From assembly GCA_965651595.1 (NCBI GenBank), contig CBFGTA010000063.1, positions 1-12,912 of the forward strand: 12,912 bases of DNA. Direction: 5' to 3'. The translations under genes and the position numbers were made by a program. Under the pieces are notes generated by a model, which was given only the letters and a program-made list of their open reading frames with translations, searched no databases and had not been told where the DNA came from. The stretch is from CBFGTA01 sp965651595 (lineage in GTDB: Bacteria > Actinomycetota > Actinomycetes > S36-B12 > UBA10799). Of the stretch, positions 12,775 to 12,912 are shown piece after piece (positions within the stretch are counted from its first letter, which is position 1; each line of letters begins with the position of its first letter).

Positions 12775-12804
12775 GGCAGCGGCAGTGGCAGTGGCAGTGG
12801 CGGT
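12775..12804. repeat. GGCAGT hexamer tandem repeat (5 units)
   Basis: Five consecutive hexamers GGCAGC, GGCAGT (three times) and GGCGGT run between the SOS-type box and the start of the right-edge gene, in its predicted leader. Slippage here could change leader length or structure. The G-rich continuation to 12823 includes the putative ribosome-binding stretch. Confidence 0.85.
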
Positions 12805-12828
12805 GTTGGTGGGGAAGGGGGTGGGTGA

Positions 12829-12912
12829 GTGTTCGATTCAGAGCCCGTCGAGCCGGGGTCGGCTAACGCGCCCGACACGCCAACCCCCACCCCTGCCTCC
12901 CCAGCTCCCGCC
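12829..12912 (+). CDS. Partial gene, N-terminal 28 codons; possibly a DUF222/13E12-type HNH endonuclease
   Basis: GTG 12829 is preceded immediately by an in-frame TGA, so the gene cannot start earlier. A purine-rich GGGGAAGGGGG stretch at about 12811-12821 could bind ribosomes. The frame then stays open to the window edge and reads VFDSEPVEPG followed by an Ala/Pro/Thr-rich run (APDTPTPTPASPAPA). Short MFD/VFD-type starts followed by acidic and proline-rich sequence, placed behind a LexA box, resemble 13E12-repeat (DUF222 plus HNH) proteins of actinobacteria, several of which are SOS-regulated in Mycobacterium tuberculosis. No DUF222 or HNH residues are inside the window, so this is a context guess. 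Any SOS-controlled gene with a low-complexity N-terminus would fit. Confidence 0.4.
   Translation, partial: MFDSEPVEPGSANAPDTPTPTPASPAPA

Noticed and set aside
12597..12890. A minus-strand open frame of 97 codons at the right end containing MERMFEHYDRG
   Set aside because: It consists mostly of translated simple repeats (VVVVV, PLPLPLPLP). The MFEH reading arises because the SOS-type box is palindromic.
1..12912. CRISPR arrays, insertion sequences, integrase attachment sites or rRNA/tRNA genes
   Set aside because: No regularly spaced repeats, transposase frames, terminal inverted repeats or RNA gene signatures were seen.

Overview
This window is from a high-GC actinobacterium. The evidence is the gene order pheS-pheT next to argC-argJ-argB-argD (the arrangement known from mycobacteria and streptomycetes), frequent GTG starts, an actinobacterial-type PheS with a CxxC...CxxC insertion, a DrrA/DrrB-type exporter, and DtxR/IdeR-like and LexA-like sites. 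The genus cannot be fixed from the sequence. Most genes are ordinary housekeeping genes with well-known functions.

Layout. Positions 1-3782 (minus strand) hold the arginine operon argC-argJ-argB-argD. Its genes overlap by 4, 4 and 8 bp, and argD runs off the left edge. Next comes a short divergent control region (3783-3890) with a probable leaderless argC promoter overlapped by ArgR-like palindromes. A plus-strand AMP-forming acyl-CoA ligase gene (3891-5546) sits inside what is usually a continuous pheT-argC neighbourhood. It converges on pheT across a 57-bp gap containing a 17-bp tandem repeat. pheS and pheT (9263-5604, minus) abut exactly.

Upstream of pheS, in the same orientation, is an unrecognised 248-residue protein with an HxD...H...R pattern suggesting an Fe(II)/2-oxoglutarate dioxygenase-like fold. 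A 533-bp intergenic region separates it from a divergent two-gene drug/lipid-type ABC exporter (ATPase plus permease, 10742-12533). That region carries a DtxR/IdeR-like iron box on the dioxygenase side, a cluster of hairpins, and a sigma70-type promoter with an overlapping palindromic operator on the exporter side.

The right end (12534-12912) holds simple-sequence repeats, a near-perfect actinobacterial SOS (LexA) box and the first 28 codons of a gene that may be a DUF222/13E12-type HNH endonuclease. Arginine biosynthesis and Phe-tRNA charging are complete local modules, apart from the cut-off argD. The parts most worth a second look are the possibly iron-controlled dioxygenase-like gene facing the exporter, and the SOS-box/simple-repeat leader at the right edge. 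No clear new multi-gene system is visible.
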